DNA of 58,592 nt from Kineococcus rubinsiae. Lineage in GTDB: Bacteria > Actinomycetota > Actinomycetes > Actinomycetales > Kineococcaceae. Location of the stretch: contig NZ_VWPY01000027.1 in the NCBI RefSeq assembly GCF_011839805.1, positions 1 through 58,592 on the forward strand. The letters are read 5' to 3'. The notes beneath the pieces are model-generated. The model was not told the origin of the DNA, did not search any database, and worked only from the letters and a program-made list of their open reading frames with translations. Within the stretch, counting starts at the first letter, position 1. Each line of letters opens with the position of its first letter. The position numbers and the translations under genes are program-made. Below are positions 45,268 to 53,876 of the stretch, one piece after another.

Positions 45268-47556
45268 TCACGGGGTGCGCTCCAGCAGCCGCGCGGAGGA
45301 GTCGGCCTCGAGGACGCGGTAGTCGCCGCCGGCGACCAGCGAGTCGCCGAAGCGCCAGACCCAGCCGGCGGACCGGCCCTGGACCAGCACGCCGTAGGAG
45401 TCCTGGGTGGCGCTCAGCACGATGAAGCGGGGCGGGTCGTCGTCGGTGCAGGACGCGATGCCGTCGGCGACGCAGTCGTCCACGTCGAGTTCCGTCCCGA
45501 CCGTCGAGGTGACGTCCTGGTACGGGAGGAGACCGAGGAACCCCGTGGGGTAGCCGATGGCGTCACCCGGCTGCACGAGCGAGTAGTAGGTGGCGCTCGC
45601 CGAGACCTGGCCCGGCGTCGTGCGCTCGAAGGCCGTGTTCAGGCCTCGCGTGAAGATCAGCACCGCGCACGCCAGGGAGAAGGCGACCACGAGCGCCGCG
45701 ACGCGCACGAGACCGGTGCGGGCCGAGACGTGGCGGGCGCCGGCGCGGCCGGCCCCCCCGCGCTCCGGCGTCGACGACACCGCCCGGAGGGCGACCACGG
45801 CCAGCGGGGCGAGCACGGGTGAGGCGAACAGGAAGCAGCGGATGACCCCCTCACCGCCGTAGCTCTGCACGGCGAGGATGCCGAAGGGCGCCAGGGCGAG
45901 GCCGGCGAGGAGGACGGCCCCGCTGCGACGGCGCAGGCTCCAGGCCCCGATCATCCCGAAGGCGAGCAGGAGGCCGGACCACGCGACGCGCACGTACTGC
46001 GACCTCTGGTACGTCACGTCGCCCGTGAGGCGTTGCGTCACACCCGAACCCACGGAGCTGCCGACCTGGCCGACGTCCCCGAGCAGCGCCGCGAGGTGGC
46101 CGCGCCAGAAGTCGGTGGCTCCGTAGCTGAACCACCCCGCGAGGGCGAGGGCCGCCACCAGCCACAGGACCGGGTAGCGCGTGCGGCCCGTGACGGCGAA
46201 GACGAGCAGAGCCAGCACGAGGGTGATGGGCGTGAGCTGGTGACCCACCACGATGCCGGCGACGAGCACGACGAGCAGGACACCCACCGCACGCGACGTG
46301 CCGACCCCGACTCCCGCGGGGAGGTCGGGGAGGCGGACCAGAGCCGTCCGCACCCGCCGCGGCAGGTCCCGCCACCCCGTCCGGACGTCCTCGTCACCGG
46401 CCCGCGACATCCAGAGCAGGGTGGCGAGGACGGCCAGGTACGTGGTGAAGGCGACCGTCTGGGGGGCGAAGTAATCCTGCTGGTACCAGTTGGCCACCAG
46501 GTGGACGCCGACCCCGGCCCAGGCCCCGCGGCGGGTGCGCGTGACGGCACGGCCGATCACGAGGAGGGCCGGGAGGTCGACCAGGGCCGAGAAGACCGGG
46601 GCGAGCACGAGGAAGCTGCGCGCGTCGGGAACTCCGGCGAGCGCCACGAGCTGTGCGCCGGCCCCCCAGAACGCGGGCCAGCTGAACCGGGCGTCGACAC
46701 CGAGCGGGACGGCCCCGTTCTCGCTCACGTACTGGATGAAGCCGACGTGCACCCAGGCCGTGGGCACGCTGGTGAGACCGTCGACGGCGGCCGCCGTGGT
46801 GTAGCCGACGAGGGCCACCAGGACCACGGCCCCGACGAGCAGGACCTGGTCGGGGCGCGGGCGCCGCAGGGCGAGGACGGCGACCACCGCGGTCAGGACG
46901 ACGGCCACGGCGATGCGCCAGCCCACGAGCGGCAGCAGTCCGAGGGCGCCGGCGTCCTGCAGGGGCAGCGAGCGCGTGCCCCACCACCACGACCCGCCGG
47001 CGAGGGCCAGCACGGCCAGGCCGCAGATCGTCGTCGCACGGGCGCGGAGCAGGTCCCGCGCGCTGCGCGGGGGACGGCCGGGCGCCACGGCCGCCCGCAG
47101 CTCCCGCACCGACGCGCGGGAGCGGCGCCACGCCACGAAGGCGCCGGCGGCGGCGACCGGGACGGCCGGCCAGGACGAGGCCACGGGGTGCCAGTAGCCC
47201 ACCTCGAGGACGAGGGTCCCCTGGAGGAGGGCCCAGGTGAAGCTGGTGGCGACCGCCAGGGCGAGGGTCACCAGGAGGTCCGGGAGGCGCAGGGCCATCG
47301 CGAGCGGGAGTCCGGGGACGAGGACCGCGAACGCGACCGCGAGCAGCGGCCGCCCCGGGACGTCGACGTCGAGCGCAGCCAGCGCCGGGACGGTCAGGGC
47401 CAGGACGAGGGACAGGAGGAGCAGGGGCCGCAGCCGGGTCCAGACCCGCGCGTGCCGGAGGTCGGGGGCGGTACCGCCGGGTCCCGCCTCCGCTCGACGG
47501 CGGGGCGGCGTCGCCGGCTGGTCCCGCTGCGGCACCGTCACGTCCGGGGCGCTCAC
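45268..47556 (-). CDS. Large multipass membrane protein, GT-C- or polymerase-like
   Basis: The 762-residue protein has about 13-16 hydrophobic helices between residues 42 and 640, and a C-terminal soluble part (about 645-762) that looks extracytoplasmic. The early loop after helix pairs contains an acidic/aromatic stretch (WVHVGFIQYVSENGAVPLGVD). This layout resembles GT-C glycosyltransferases and polysaccharide polymerases, but I see no diagnostic motif and do not assign a reaction. It starts at GTG or ATG at 47556. It lies between a flippase gene and GT4 in the same transcript, a place where a polymerase or GT-C enzyme would fit. Confidence 0.6.
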   Translation of the reverse strand: MSAPDVTVPQRDQPATPPRRRAEAGPGGTAPDLRHARVWTRLRPLLLLSLVLALTVPALAALDVDVPGRPLLAVAFAVLVPGLPLAMALRLPDLLVTLALAVATSFTWALLQGTLVLEVGYWHPVASSWPAVPVAAAGAFVAWRRSRASVRELRAAVAPGRPPRSARDLLRARATTICGLAVLALAGGSWWWGTRSLPLQDAGALGLLPLVGWRIAVAVVLTAVVAVLALRRPRPDQVLLVGAVVLVALVGYTTAAAVDGLTSVPTAWVHVGFIQYVSENGAVPLGVDARFSWPAFWGAGAQLVALAGVPDARSFLVLAPVFSALVDLPALLVIGRAVTRTRRGAWAGVGVHLVANWYQQDYFAPQTVAFTTYLAVLATLLWMSRAGDEDVRTGWRDLPRRVRTALVRLPDLPAGVGVGTSRAVGVLLVVLVAGIVVGHQLTPITLVLALLVFAVTGRTRYPVLWLVAALALAGWFSYGATDFWRGHLAALLGDVGQVGSSVGSGVTQRLTGDVTYQRSQYVRVAWSGLLLAFGMIGAWSLRRRSGAVLLAGLALAPFGILAVQSYGGEGVIRCFLFASPVLAPLAVVALRAVSSTPERGGAGRAGARHVSARTGLVRVAALVVAFSLACAVLIFTRGLNTAFERTTPGQVSASATYYSLVQPGDAIGYPTGFLGLLPYQDVTSTVGTELDVDDCVADGIASCTDDDPPRFIVLSATQDSYGVLVQGRSAGWVWRFGDSLVAGGDYRVLEADSSARLLERTP

Positions 47557-47710
47557 GAGGGTCGGGCCGGGGACACCGGGACCTGGTCGAGCACCGTGGT
47601 ACCTCCGCTCACGTCACGCCCACCACGGGCGGTGGACCTGCCGGACGACTTCCGGCTGACCCTCGTCCATCGTCGTGACGGGACGGGACCTGAAGCCCGG
47701 GGCGGCGCCT

Positions 47711-49240
47711 TCACCGCTGGGCGCGGCGGAACCGGACGACGCACCAGGGCAGGCACGCGACCGCGAGGGCGAAGCGCACCGCGTCGCCGACGTCCCCCTG
47801 CGGGACCAGCAGCGAGGCGCTCGCCAGGAGGATCACGACGGCCGCCTCGACCAGCACGCGCCGCGGGGTGCGCGGGAACGTGCTCCACCCACCGACCACG
47901 ACACGCTGGAGGACGGCCTGGACGCCGAAGGCGACCAGGGTGGCCGCGGCCGCGCCCTCGATGCCGAAGCGGGGGATCGCCAGGAGGTTGAAGCCGATGT
48001 TCACCGCGGCCGCCACCACCGTGCACGCGGCCAGCGTCCGGTTGCGGCCCTCGGTGATGAGCATCCGGCCCGACGCGCTGCTCGCCGCCACGGGGTAGGC
48101 GCTCAGCAGGACCAGGAGGACGACGGGGAGCAGGGTCGAGGGGCGGAAGGACTCCGGCGCCACGATGCGCAGACCCAGCGGTGCGCCCAGGACCATCCCC
48201 AGGACGACGGGGCTGAGCAGCCGCAGCACGGTGTCGCGCGCTTCGCCGATGAGGCGCCGGCGCACAGCCGAGTCGCTGATGGCGGCGAACCGCGGGGTCC
48301 AGCTCCAGCTCATCAGGCCGATGACCTGCACCGCCACGTAGCCGAGCGTGTAGGCGATCTGGTAGCGACCCACCTCCTCGGCTCCCGCGAGGCGCTGCAG
48401 CACGATCCGGTCACCGGCGGTGAGCGCGAAGACGGAGACGGAGTCGATGACCAGGGCGCCACCGACGGCCAGGGCCGGCCCGGCGGTGCGCCACGACAGC
48501 GCACCTCTCACCCGCGGCCGGACGAGCACGAACCCCAGGACGCACCCGAGGACGTCCATGGCCACGAGGCCGGTGGCGAAGCTGGTCACCGAGGCCGTCC
48601 CCGTCCGGCCCTCCTGAAGGAGGAGGAACGCGAGGCCGACGACCTGCCCGCCGATGGCGGTCAGCGCCCCGACGACGGTGAAGGCGCGCAACCGGTCGGC
48701 GGCCAGCAGCAGGCCGGAGCAGACGAGGATGCCGGCCGACGGGATCGTCCACAGGATGGTGAGGGTGAGCAGCGGTGAGTCCGCCATGCCGAGCGCGGGG
48801 GCCCACCACGCGGCACCGGCCCAGGCGACCAGCGTCAGGACCGAGACCAGGATCATCGCCGTCGACGCCAGGGCACGCACGACGTGGTCGTGACCGTCCT
48901 GGGCGCGGCGCAGCACGATGGCGTGGTTCATCCCCACCAGCAGCAGCGCGCTCAGCAGCTGGTGCAGGGCGATGGCGGTGGCCAGCGAACCGAGCTGGGC
49001 CGGGTCGTCCAGGACGTGCGCGAGGACCGGTGCCGCGAGGGCTCCCGTGACCAGCTGCATCCCGGCCACGACGACGTAGAGCATCCCGCGCCCGAAGAGG
49101 GCGTTCCCGCTGGCCGCCTCGACCGCTCGGTCGCCGTCGCCGTCGCCGGCTCCCGCGGAGGGCGCGGAGCGCTCCTCCTCAGCGGTCTCCTGCTGTCCCT
49201 CGTCGGGAGGCACGGCGCGCGTGGACGTCGCGGAGCTCAC
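47711..49240 (-). CDS. Second Wzx-type flippase
   Basis: The 509-residue multipass protein belongs to the MOP/PST flippase superfamily. GRGMLYVVVAGMQLVTGALAAPVLAHVLD opens the first helices, and DRIVLQRLAGAEEVGRYQIAYTLGYVAV is the family block after the sixth helix. A hydrophilic, Asp/Glu-rich N-terminal tail of about 45 residues is unusual. It probably exports lipid-linked units of the second polysaccharide, or an alternative unit of the same one. Confidence 0.85.
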   Translation of the reverse strand: MSSATSTRAVPPDEGQQETAEEERSAPSAGAGDGDGDRAVEAASGNALFGRGMLYVVVAGMQLVTGALAAPVLAHVLDDPAQLGSLATAIALHQLLSALLLVGMNHAIVLRRAQDGHDHVVRALASTAMILVSVLTLVAWAGAAWWAPALGMADSPLLTLTILWTIPSAGILVCSGLLLAADRLRAFTVVGALTAIGGQVVGLAFLLLQEGRTGTASVTSFATGLVAMDVLGCVLGFVLVRPRVRGALSWRTAGPALAVGGALVIDSVSVFALTAGDRIVLQRLAGAEEVGRYQIAYTLGYVAVQVIGLMSWSWTPRFAAISDSAVRRRLIGEARDTVLRLLSPVVLGMVLGAPLGLRIVAPESFRPSTLLPVVLLVLLSAYPVAASSASGRMLITEGRNRTLAACTVVAAAVNIGFNLLAIPRFGIEGAAAATLVAFGVQAVLQRVVVGGWSTFPRTPRRVLVEAAVVILLASASLLVPQGDVGDAVRFALAVACLPWCVVRFRRAQR

Positions 49241-49496
49241 AGCGCCCCCTCCGCCGCAGCGGTCGCGGCGGGCGGAGCGGGACGCGGGACGGGGGCGGGG
49301 GGCACGGCTCCAGTAGAGCGGCCCGGCGCACGCGAGGCACAGGGCCGAACGTGGCGGCCCGACCAGGCGAACAGGGTCTTGGCACTGTGCAGCAACGACT
49401 CAGCCTCCAGCGGCGAGGGACGTGGTTCAGCCGGTCGGCCCTGCGGCCCGACCCGAGACGGCTCGGCGGCCGGGTGACGCGCGACCCCGTCCGGGG

Positions 49497-50333
49497 TCAG
49501 GACCAGGGATGGCTCTCGATGGTGAGCCAGTCGACGAGCACGTGGCCCTGCGCACCGGCCGCAGGCCCCGCGGCCGGGTCGTCGGCCGCGGCCAGGCTCG
49601 TCTCGGTCTGCAGGACGAAGTGCATGGACGTGTCCGGGACACCCGTGGTCGAGGAACCGACGACCACGTCGTCGAGGAGGAAGCGGACCAGTCCCGGGCT
49701 CCACTCGATGGTGGTGGTGTGCCACTCCTCGAACGTCGCGTCGCTGCTGAACTCCTCCTGGCTGCCCGCCGGATCGGCGTGGTGCAGGAACGCGCCGAGC
49801 GAACCGGTCAGGTCCGCGTCGGGGAAGTCGATCTCCCCGTCGTCGGGCCACCGCTCGGAGTCCGGCCACAGCAGGAACGCGAGCTTGAACCCGTGGACCG
49901 CGTCGGCGCGCAGCCGCAGGGAGTACCGGCCGTAGGTCTGCCCGTAGCCGGTGATGCGCGGCACGACGGCCGCCGTGGCGGGTTGCCCGTCGACCGTGTG
50001 CAGGCGGAAGTCCAGGACTCCGTCGTGCACCGAGAGCACGTCGTCGGGCCGGTAGACGCCCACCTTGCTGGTGTCGCGCCAGCCCGTCGGGTAGACGTCG
50101 AACCGCTCGCCGTGCACGGCACGGAAGTGGCCCTCGGCAGCGTCGCGGGTGAAGTCCTCCCGGAACGGCAGTGCGTTGGCGGGGCCGTAGGCGGTCGAGC
50201 CGATCGCCGCGCCACCCGCCGGCGAGCTCTCCCCCGTCGACGGGCTGCGCGTCCGCACGACCGCCGCGGTCCCGCCGCCCAGCCCGATCGTCAGGACGGC
50301 GGCCAGGACGGCGCGGCGGGGCACGGCGGTCAC
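49497..50333 (-). CDS. GH16-family protein with altered catalytic site
   Basis: The 278-residue secreted or anchored protein has an N-terminal hydrophobic segment after basic residues (VPRRAVLAAVLTIGLGGGTA) and a GH16 domain. The active-site strand reads GEIDFPDAD: Glu167 and Asp169 match, but the last position, the acid/base Glu of GH16 enzymes, is Asp172. Catalysis would be much reduced or the protein may be a binder. The rest of the fold (YGQTYGRYSLRLRAD, FKLAFLLWPDSERW, WHTTTIEWSPGLVRFLLDD) is conserved. It follows the GT2 gene after five bases. Confidence 0.85.
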   Translation of the reverse strand: MTAVPRRAVLAAVLTIGLGGGTAAVVRTRSPSTGESSPAGGAAIGSTAYGPANALPFREDFTRDAAEGHFRAVHGERFDVYPTGWRDTSKVGVYRPDDVLSVHDGVLDFRLHTVDGQPATAAVVPRITGYGQTYGRYSLRLRADAVHGFKLAFLLWPDSERWPDDGEIDFPDADLTGSLGAFLHHADPAGSQEEFSSDATFEEWHTTTIEWSPGLVRFLLDDVVVGSSTTGVPDTSMHFVLQTETSLAAADDPAAGPAAGAQGHVLVDWLTIESHPWS

Positions 50334-50338
50334 CCGGT

Positions 50339-51343
50339 TCAGCTCGCCATGCGGACCGCGTCGGCGCGCAGCTCGAGGGCGGTGAGGTCGATGACCACGT
50401 CGGCCTCGACCTGCGCGACGTCGACCTGCGCGACGTCGGCCTGCGTGACGTCGGCCTGCGTGACGTCGACCTGGGCGGGGACGGCCACCGGCGCGACCGG
50501 GGCGGGGACCGCGGGCACGACGGGGGCGATGACGACGTCGGCGGCCGGGCGCACGCGCTCCGCGACCAGCGCCGTCAGGACGCGGAACCCGTCGCGGAAG
50601 GTGTTGAGGTTGCTCTCGCCGTGGATGCGCTCGAACTCGAAGCTGGGGACCTCGCGGATGTCCAGCTTCGCCTTGGCGATGCGGGTGTTGATGAGGGTCT
50701 CGATCTCGAAGCCGTCGCCCCAGTTCTTCTCGTCGCGGTTCTCACCCGAGGGGTCGAGCTCCAGCGCCGGCAGGCACGTCGCCCAGAAGGCGTTGTAGCC
50801 GTAGCAGAGGTCGGTGTAGCGGGTGCCGAACAGGACGTTCGCGGCGGTGTTCAGCGCCCAGTTCCCGGCGCGGCGCAGAGCGGTGATGTCGTTGCTGCCG
50901 CCGCCCAAGGCGAAGCGGGTGCCCTTGGCGAAGTGCGCGCCGGCCAGCAGGGCCTCGACGAAGCGCGGGATCTCCCGCGGGTCGGCGGAACCGTCCGCGT
51001 CGAGCATGACGAGGATGTCGCCGGTGGCGGCGGCAAACCCGCACGCCATGGCGTTGCCCTTGCCGCGACGGTTCTGCAGGACGATCTTGACGTCGGGGCG
51101 CAGGGCCTTGGCGGTCTCGATGGTCCCGTCGGTGCTGCGGCCGTCGACCACGATGACCTCGTGGACGTCGGGCATGAGGGCGAACACGTGGGGCAGGTTC
51201 GCGGCCTCGTTGTAGGTCGGGACGATGACGCTGATGCGCGGTGCACCGCTCGTGGTCGCCTGCGCTGCGCCGGCCCCGGAGACGTTCGGGGCGGCGGACT
51301 CGACGGCGTCCGCGGTGCGGTGGGTGACGATGAGTTCCGACAT
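50339..51343 (-). CDS. GT2 glycosyltransferase, DPM1-like
   Basis: The 334-residue enzyme resembles bacterial dolichol/polyprenyl-phosphate mannosyltransferase-type GT2 proteins: ISVIVPTYNEAANLPHVF, VVDGRSTDGTIETA, MLDADGSADPREIP (DxD type), DLCYGYNAFWA and DGFEIETLI. No membrane helix is seen, so it would act at the cytoplasmic face. The last 75 residues carry a Val/Pro-rich linker, a pentapeptide repeat of xDVxQ type and a hydrophilic end. ATG 51343 has GGGAG upstream and a structured leader. It could make a lipid-linked sugar donor. Confidence 0.87.
   Translation of the reverse strand: MSELIVTHRTADAVESAAPNVSGAGAAQATTSGAPRISVIVPTYNEAANLPHVFALMPDVHEVIVVDGRSTDGTIETAKALRPDVKIVLQNRRGKGNAMACGFAAATGDILVMLDADGSADPREIPRFVEALLAGAHFAKGTRFALGGGSNDITALRRAGNWALNTAANVLFGTRYTDLCYGYNAFWATCLPALELDPSGENRDEKNWGDGFEIETLINTRIAKAKLDIREVPSFEFERIHGESNLNTFRDGFRVLTALVAERVRPAADVVIAPVVPAVPAPVAPVAVPAQVDVTQADVTQADVAQVDVAQVEADVVIDLTALELRADAVRMAS
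50408..50467 (-). repeat. 15-bp tandem repeat, four copies, inside the GT2 gene
   Basis: GACCTGCGCGACGTC occurs at 50408-50422 and 50423-50437, and GGCCTGCGTGACGTC at 50438-50452 and 50453-50467. On the coding strand it encodes successive (V/A)DV(T/A)Q pentapeptides. Unit length is a multiple of three, so copy changes would keep the frame. Confidence 0.9.
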
Positions 51344-51349
51344 GTTGAT

Positions 51350-51421
51350 GCTCCCTGAGTCAGGGGGCCCGGTTTCGCCTCTCGCTCCCCGTCGGGCCAC
51401 GGCGACCAAGACGCCCGACGG
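51350..51421 (-). promoter_or_regulatory. Structured leader with a hairpin over the ribosome site
   Basis: Upstream of the DPM1-like gene, CCGTCGGGC (51389-51397) and GCCCGACGG (51413-51421) form a perfect 9-bp stem with a 15-base loop. Next to the start, CCCTG (51353-51357) pairs with CAGGG (51361-51365), covering the GGG of the GGGAG ribosome site (51351-51355). A TACTGT hexamer with 18 bases to CTGCAC (complement of 51477-51506) may be the promoter. No known riboswitch class is recognised. Confidence 0.45.
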
Positions 51422-51591
51422 ATCTTCACGTGCCCATGTTCTGCCGCCGGCGGTACCGGCGACTCGATGTGCTTCGACAGTAGGTACCTCTCGGAACGCT
51501 GTGCAGCCGTAGTGACCTGTTCGCAGCAGTGAGTGACTCTCCCGGAGCAGTCACCGAGAGTGCTGTGACGCGGAGCCCCAACAGTTCACGC

Positions 51592-52254
51592 TCAGTGATC
51601 AGCCGTCGGGGCCGTCAGCTGCTCCGCGACGGCGACGAGGAGGGCGAACCACGCGTCCACCGCGTCCTCGCGCGCGATCGCGGGGCGCCACGCTCCCGCC
51701 AGGGCCAGCGAACCCTCCCCCAGCGCCAGGCCGTCGCCCTCGGCCAGCACGCCGTCCCGCACCGCCTGGAGCACCGCCGGCCGGCACCGCGCCGCCAGGG
51801 ACGCCGTGGAGCCCGACACGTCGAGGTCGCCCGCCGCGACCACGGCCACCAACCGGCCGGCCACGGGCGGCAGCTCGAGGGCCGCCAGCAGGAGGACGTC
51901 GTCGGGGCGCCGCCCGCCGGCCGCGCGGCGCCCGGCCGGCCGGAGCAGGACCGACGCCAGTTCCACCTCCCGTCCCCGCCACGCCCCGCCGAGGACGAGG
52001 TCGGCGGCCGCGGGGTCGGGTCCCGCGAGCCGCGGGACGGGGTGCCGCGTCACGACCGAGGGCAGGGCCGGACGTTCGGACCACCCGCGCGCGGCGGCGA
52101 GATCCCGCAGGAACGCCGTGCGCTCGTCGCGCGCCCGGCGACGACGGGCCGCGCCTGACAGGACCACCACCCGGGAACCCCCTCGCCTCCGACGACGTCG
52201 CCGGAACCCGCTCACCGTCGCAGACCCGGCGGTGGCGCGCGGCTCGGCCGCCAC
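51592..52254 (-). CDS. Hypothetical protein, arginine-rich N-terminus
   Basis: The 220-residue frame has a basic start and an alpha/beta body with AFLRDLAAARGWSERPALPS, LVLGGAWRGREVELASVLL, VVAAGDLDVSG and WFALLVAVAEQL. The aromatic/RGW segment recalls uncharacterised actinobacterial proteins, but I do not assign a family. No membrane segment. It faces the GT2 operon across 188 bases. Long frames are common by chance at this G+C content, so this is only probably real. Confidence 0.5.
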   Translation of the reverse strand: MAAEPRATAGSATVSGFRRRRRRRGGSRVVVLSGAARRRRARDERTAFLRDLAAARGWSERPALPSVVTRHPVPRLAGPDPAAADLVLGGAWRGREVELASVLLRPAGRRAAGGRRPDDVLLLAALELPPVAGRLVAVVAAGDLDVSGSTASLAARCRPAVLQAVRDGVLAEGDGLALGEGSLALAGAWRPAIAREDAVDAWFALLVAVAEQLTAPTADH

Positions 52255-52442
52255 CCGTCCGGCGCAGCGCCGGCACGGCCGATCGGGTCGTGCTCGTCCC
52301 GCAGCGGCCCGGGCGTTGCGCCAACGGGGTCACGCTCCGTCCGCAGACCCCTTCCGCTGCCTAGCGTCGAAGGGCGAGAGGTCGGTCCGCACCGGACGAC
52401 GGAACTCGCATCCCGCTAGTTCCCCCCGCGAGAGGTCCGTCC

Positions 52443-53876
52443 GTGAGCCGTCCCCGAGGCCCTGCCCCCGCCCTGCTCGTGGCCGTGGCCGAGGTCCCCG
52501 CCGCACCGGCCGACGGGACCGCCTCCTTCGACCGCTCCGTCGTCCGCGACGCCGTCGTCGACGGCGTCCTGGACGCCCTCGTCCACACCTCGACGCCCGG
52601 ACGCTACACCGGCGCGCAGGTGCTGCTCCGCCTGGCCGGCCGGCCGCGCACCGTCCTGGACGTCGCGCTGCCCCTGGTCCGCGCCGACGTGGAGCGGGTG
52701 CTCGCGGAACTGCCCGCTTCGGTGCTGGACGTCTCCGCACCCGCCGGACCCGCCCCCGGACCGCGGCCCTCGATCGCCGTCGTCGTGCCCACCGTCGTGG
52801 GCCGCGTCGACGAGCTCGACCGGCTGCTCACGAGCCTCGCCGTCCTGGACCACCCCGACGTCGACGTGGTGCTCGTCGACAACCGCACCACGCGGACGCT
52901 CCACGACCCCCTGCCGGACCTGCTGGCCCGCCACCCCGGGGTGCGCTGCGTGCGTGAACCGCGGCCCGGGATCTCCGCCGCCCGCAACGCCGGAGCGGCC
53001 GCGACGGACGCCGACGTGGTGGCCTTCACCGACGACGACGTGGCGGTGGACCCGGGGTGGCTCAGCGCCCTCGCGGACCGGTTCGCCCGGTTCCCCGACG
53101 AGCTCGCCGTCACCGGGCTCGTCGTGCCCGCCGAGCTCGAGACCACCGCCCAGCTGCAGTACGAGGCCCACTACGGGGGTTTCGGCGGCACCCGCACGTT
53201 CGAGGCCGTCCGCATCAGCGGGTCGAACCGACGAGGGCTCGCGGTGGTGCGCTACGACGACGACCGCCCCCCGCACATCCTTCCCGTCTACGGCGTCGGG
53301 GCCTACGGGGCGGGCGCCAACATGGCGTTCCGCCGTCGTGAGCTCCTGGCCCGCGGGGGTTTCGACACGAGCCTGGGCACCGGCACCCCGGCCTGCGGCG
53401 GCGAGGACCTCGCCGCCCTCGTCGACGTCCTGTGGTCCGGCGGGGCGATCGGCTACGAACCGGCAGCCCTCGTGCACCACACGCACCGCCGCGACGCGGC
53501 GGGCCTCGAGCGGCAGCTGCACGGCAACGGCATCGGCTTCACGGCCATGCTGTGCGCCCTCGTGGTGCGCGACCACCGGCACGCCACCGCGCTCGCGGCG
53601 CTGGTCCCGGCCGCCACCGTCCGCCTCGCCGTCCGCACCGTGAACCGGCTCCGGCGGCTCGACCCGGCCGGCGTCGCCACCGCCCGCGGGGCGGTCCTCT
53701 CCGCCCCCTCCACGGTCCCCGTGCCCGCCGCCCGCTTCGCCGCGCTCGAGCTGTCGGGGTTCCCCGTCGGCCCGGCCGCGTACGCCCGCAGCCGCCGCCG
53801 GACCGCCCGCCTGTCCCGCACCGCCGCCACGGCCGCCTCGCGCGGGGCCGTTCTCCCCACCGGAAGGCCCTCATGA
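52443..53876 (+). CDS. GT2 glycosyltransferase with N-terminal extension
   Basis: The 477-residue protein starts at GTG. Residues 1-108 form an alpha/beta extension (VAVAEVPAAP, FDRSVVRDAVVDGVLDALV) of unknown role. The GT2 domain follows (about 110-350), with SIAVVVPTVVG, VVLVDNRTT, PGISAARNAG and VVAFTDDDVAVD (DDD at 197-199), then GGEDLAALVDV. A C-terminal basic tail completes it. Together with the next two GT2 genes and an acyltransferase it forms an operon. Confidence 0.87.
   Translation: MSRPRGPAPALLVAVAEVPAAPADGTASFDRSVVRDAVVDGVLDALVHTSTPGRYTGAQVLLRLAGRPRTVLDVALPLVRADVERVLAELPASVLDVSAPAGPAPGPRPSIAVVVPTVVGRVDELDRLLTSLAVLDHPDVDVVLVDNRTTRTLHDPLPDLLARHPGVRCVREPRPGISAARNAGAAATDADVVAFTDDDVAVDPGWLSALADRFARFPDELAVTGLVVPAELETTAQLQYEAHYGGFGGTRTFEAVRISGSNRRGLAVVRYDDDRPPHILPVYGVGAYGAGANMAFRRRELLARGGFDTSLGTGTPACGGEDLAALVDVLWSGGAIGYEPAALVHHTHRRDAAGLERQLHGNGIGFTAMLCALVVRDHRHATALAALVPAATVRLAVRTVNRLRRLDPAGVATARGAVLSAPSTVPVPAARFAALELSGFPVGPAAYARSRRRTARLSRTAATAASRGAVLPTGRPS

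Noticed and set aside
46033-47991. A plus-strand open frame of about 650 codons
   Set aside because: It is antisense to the 762-residue membrane protein, whose hydrophobic pattern is clearly protein-like.
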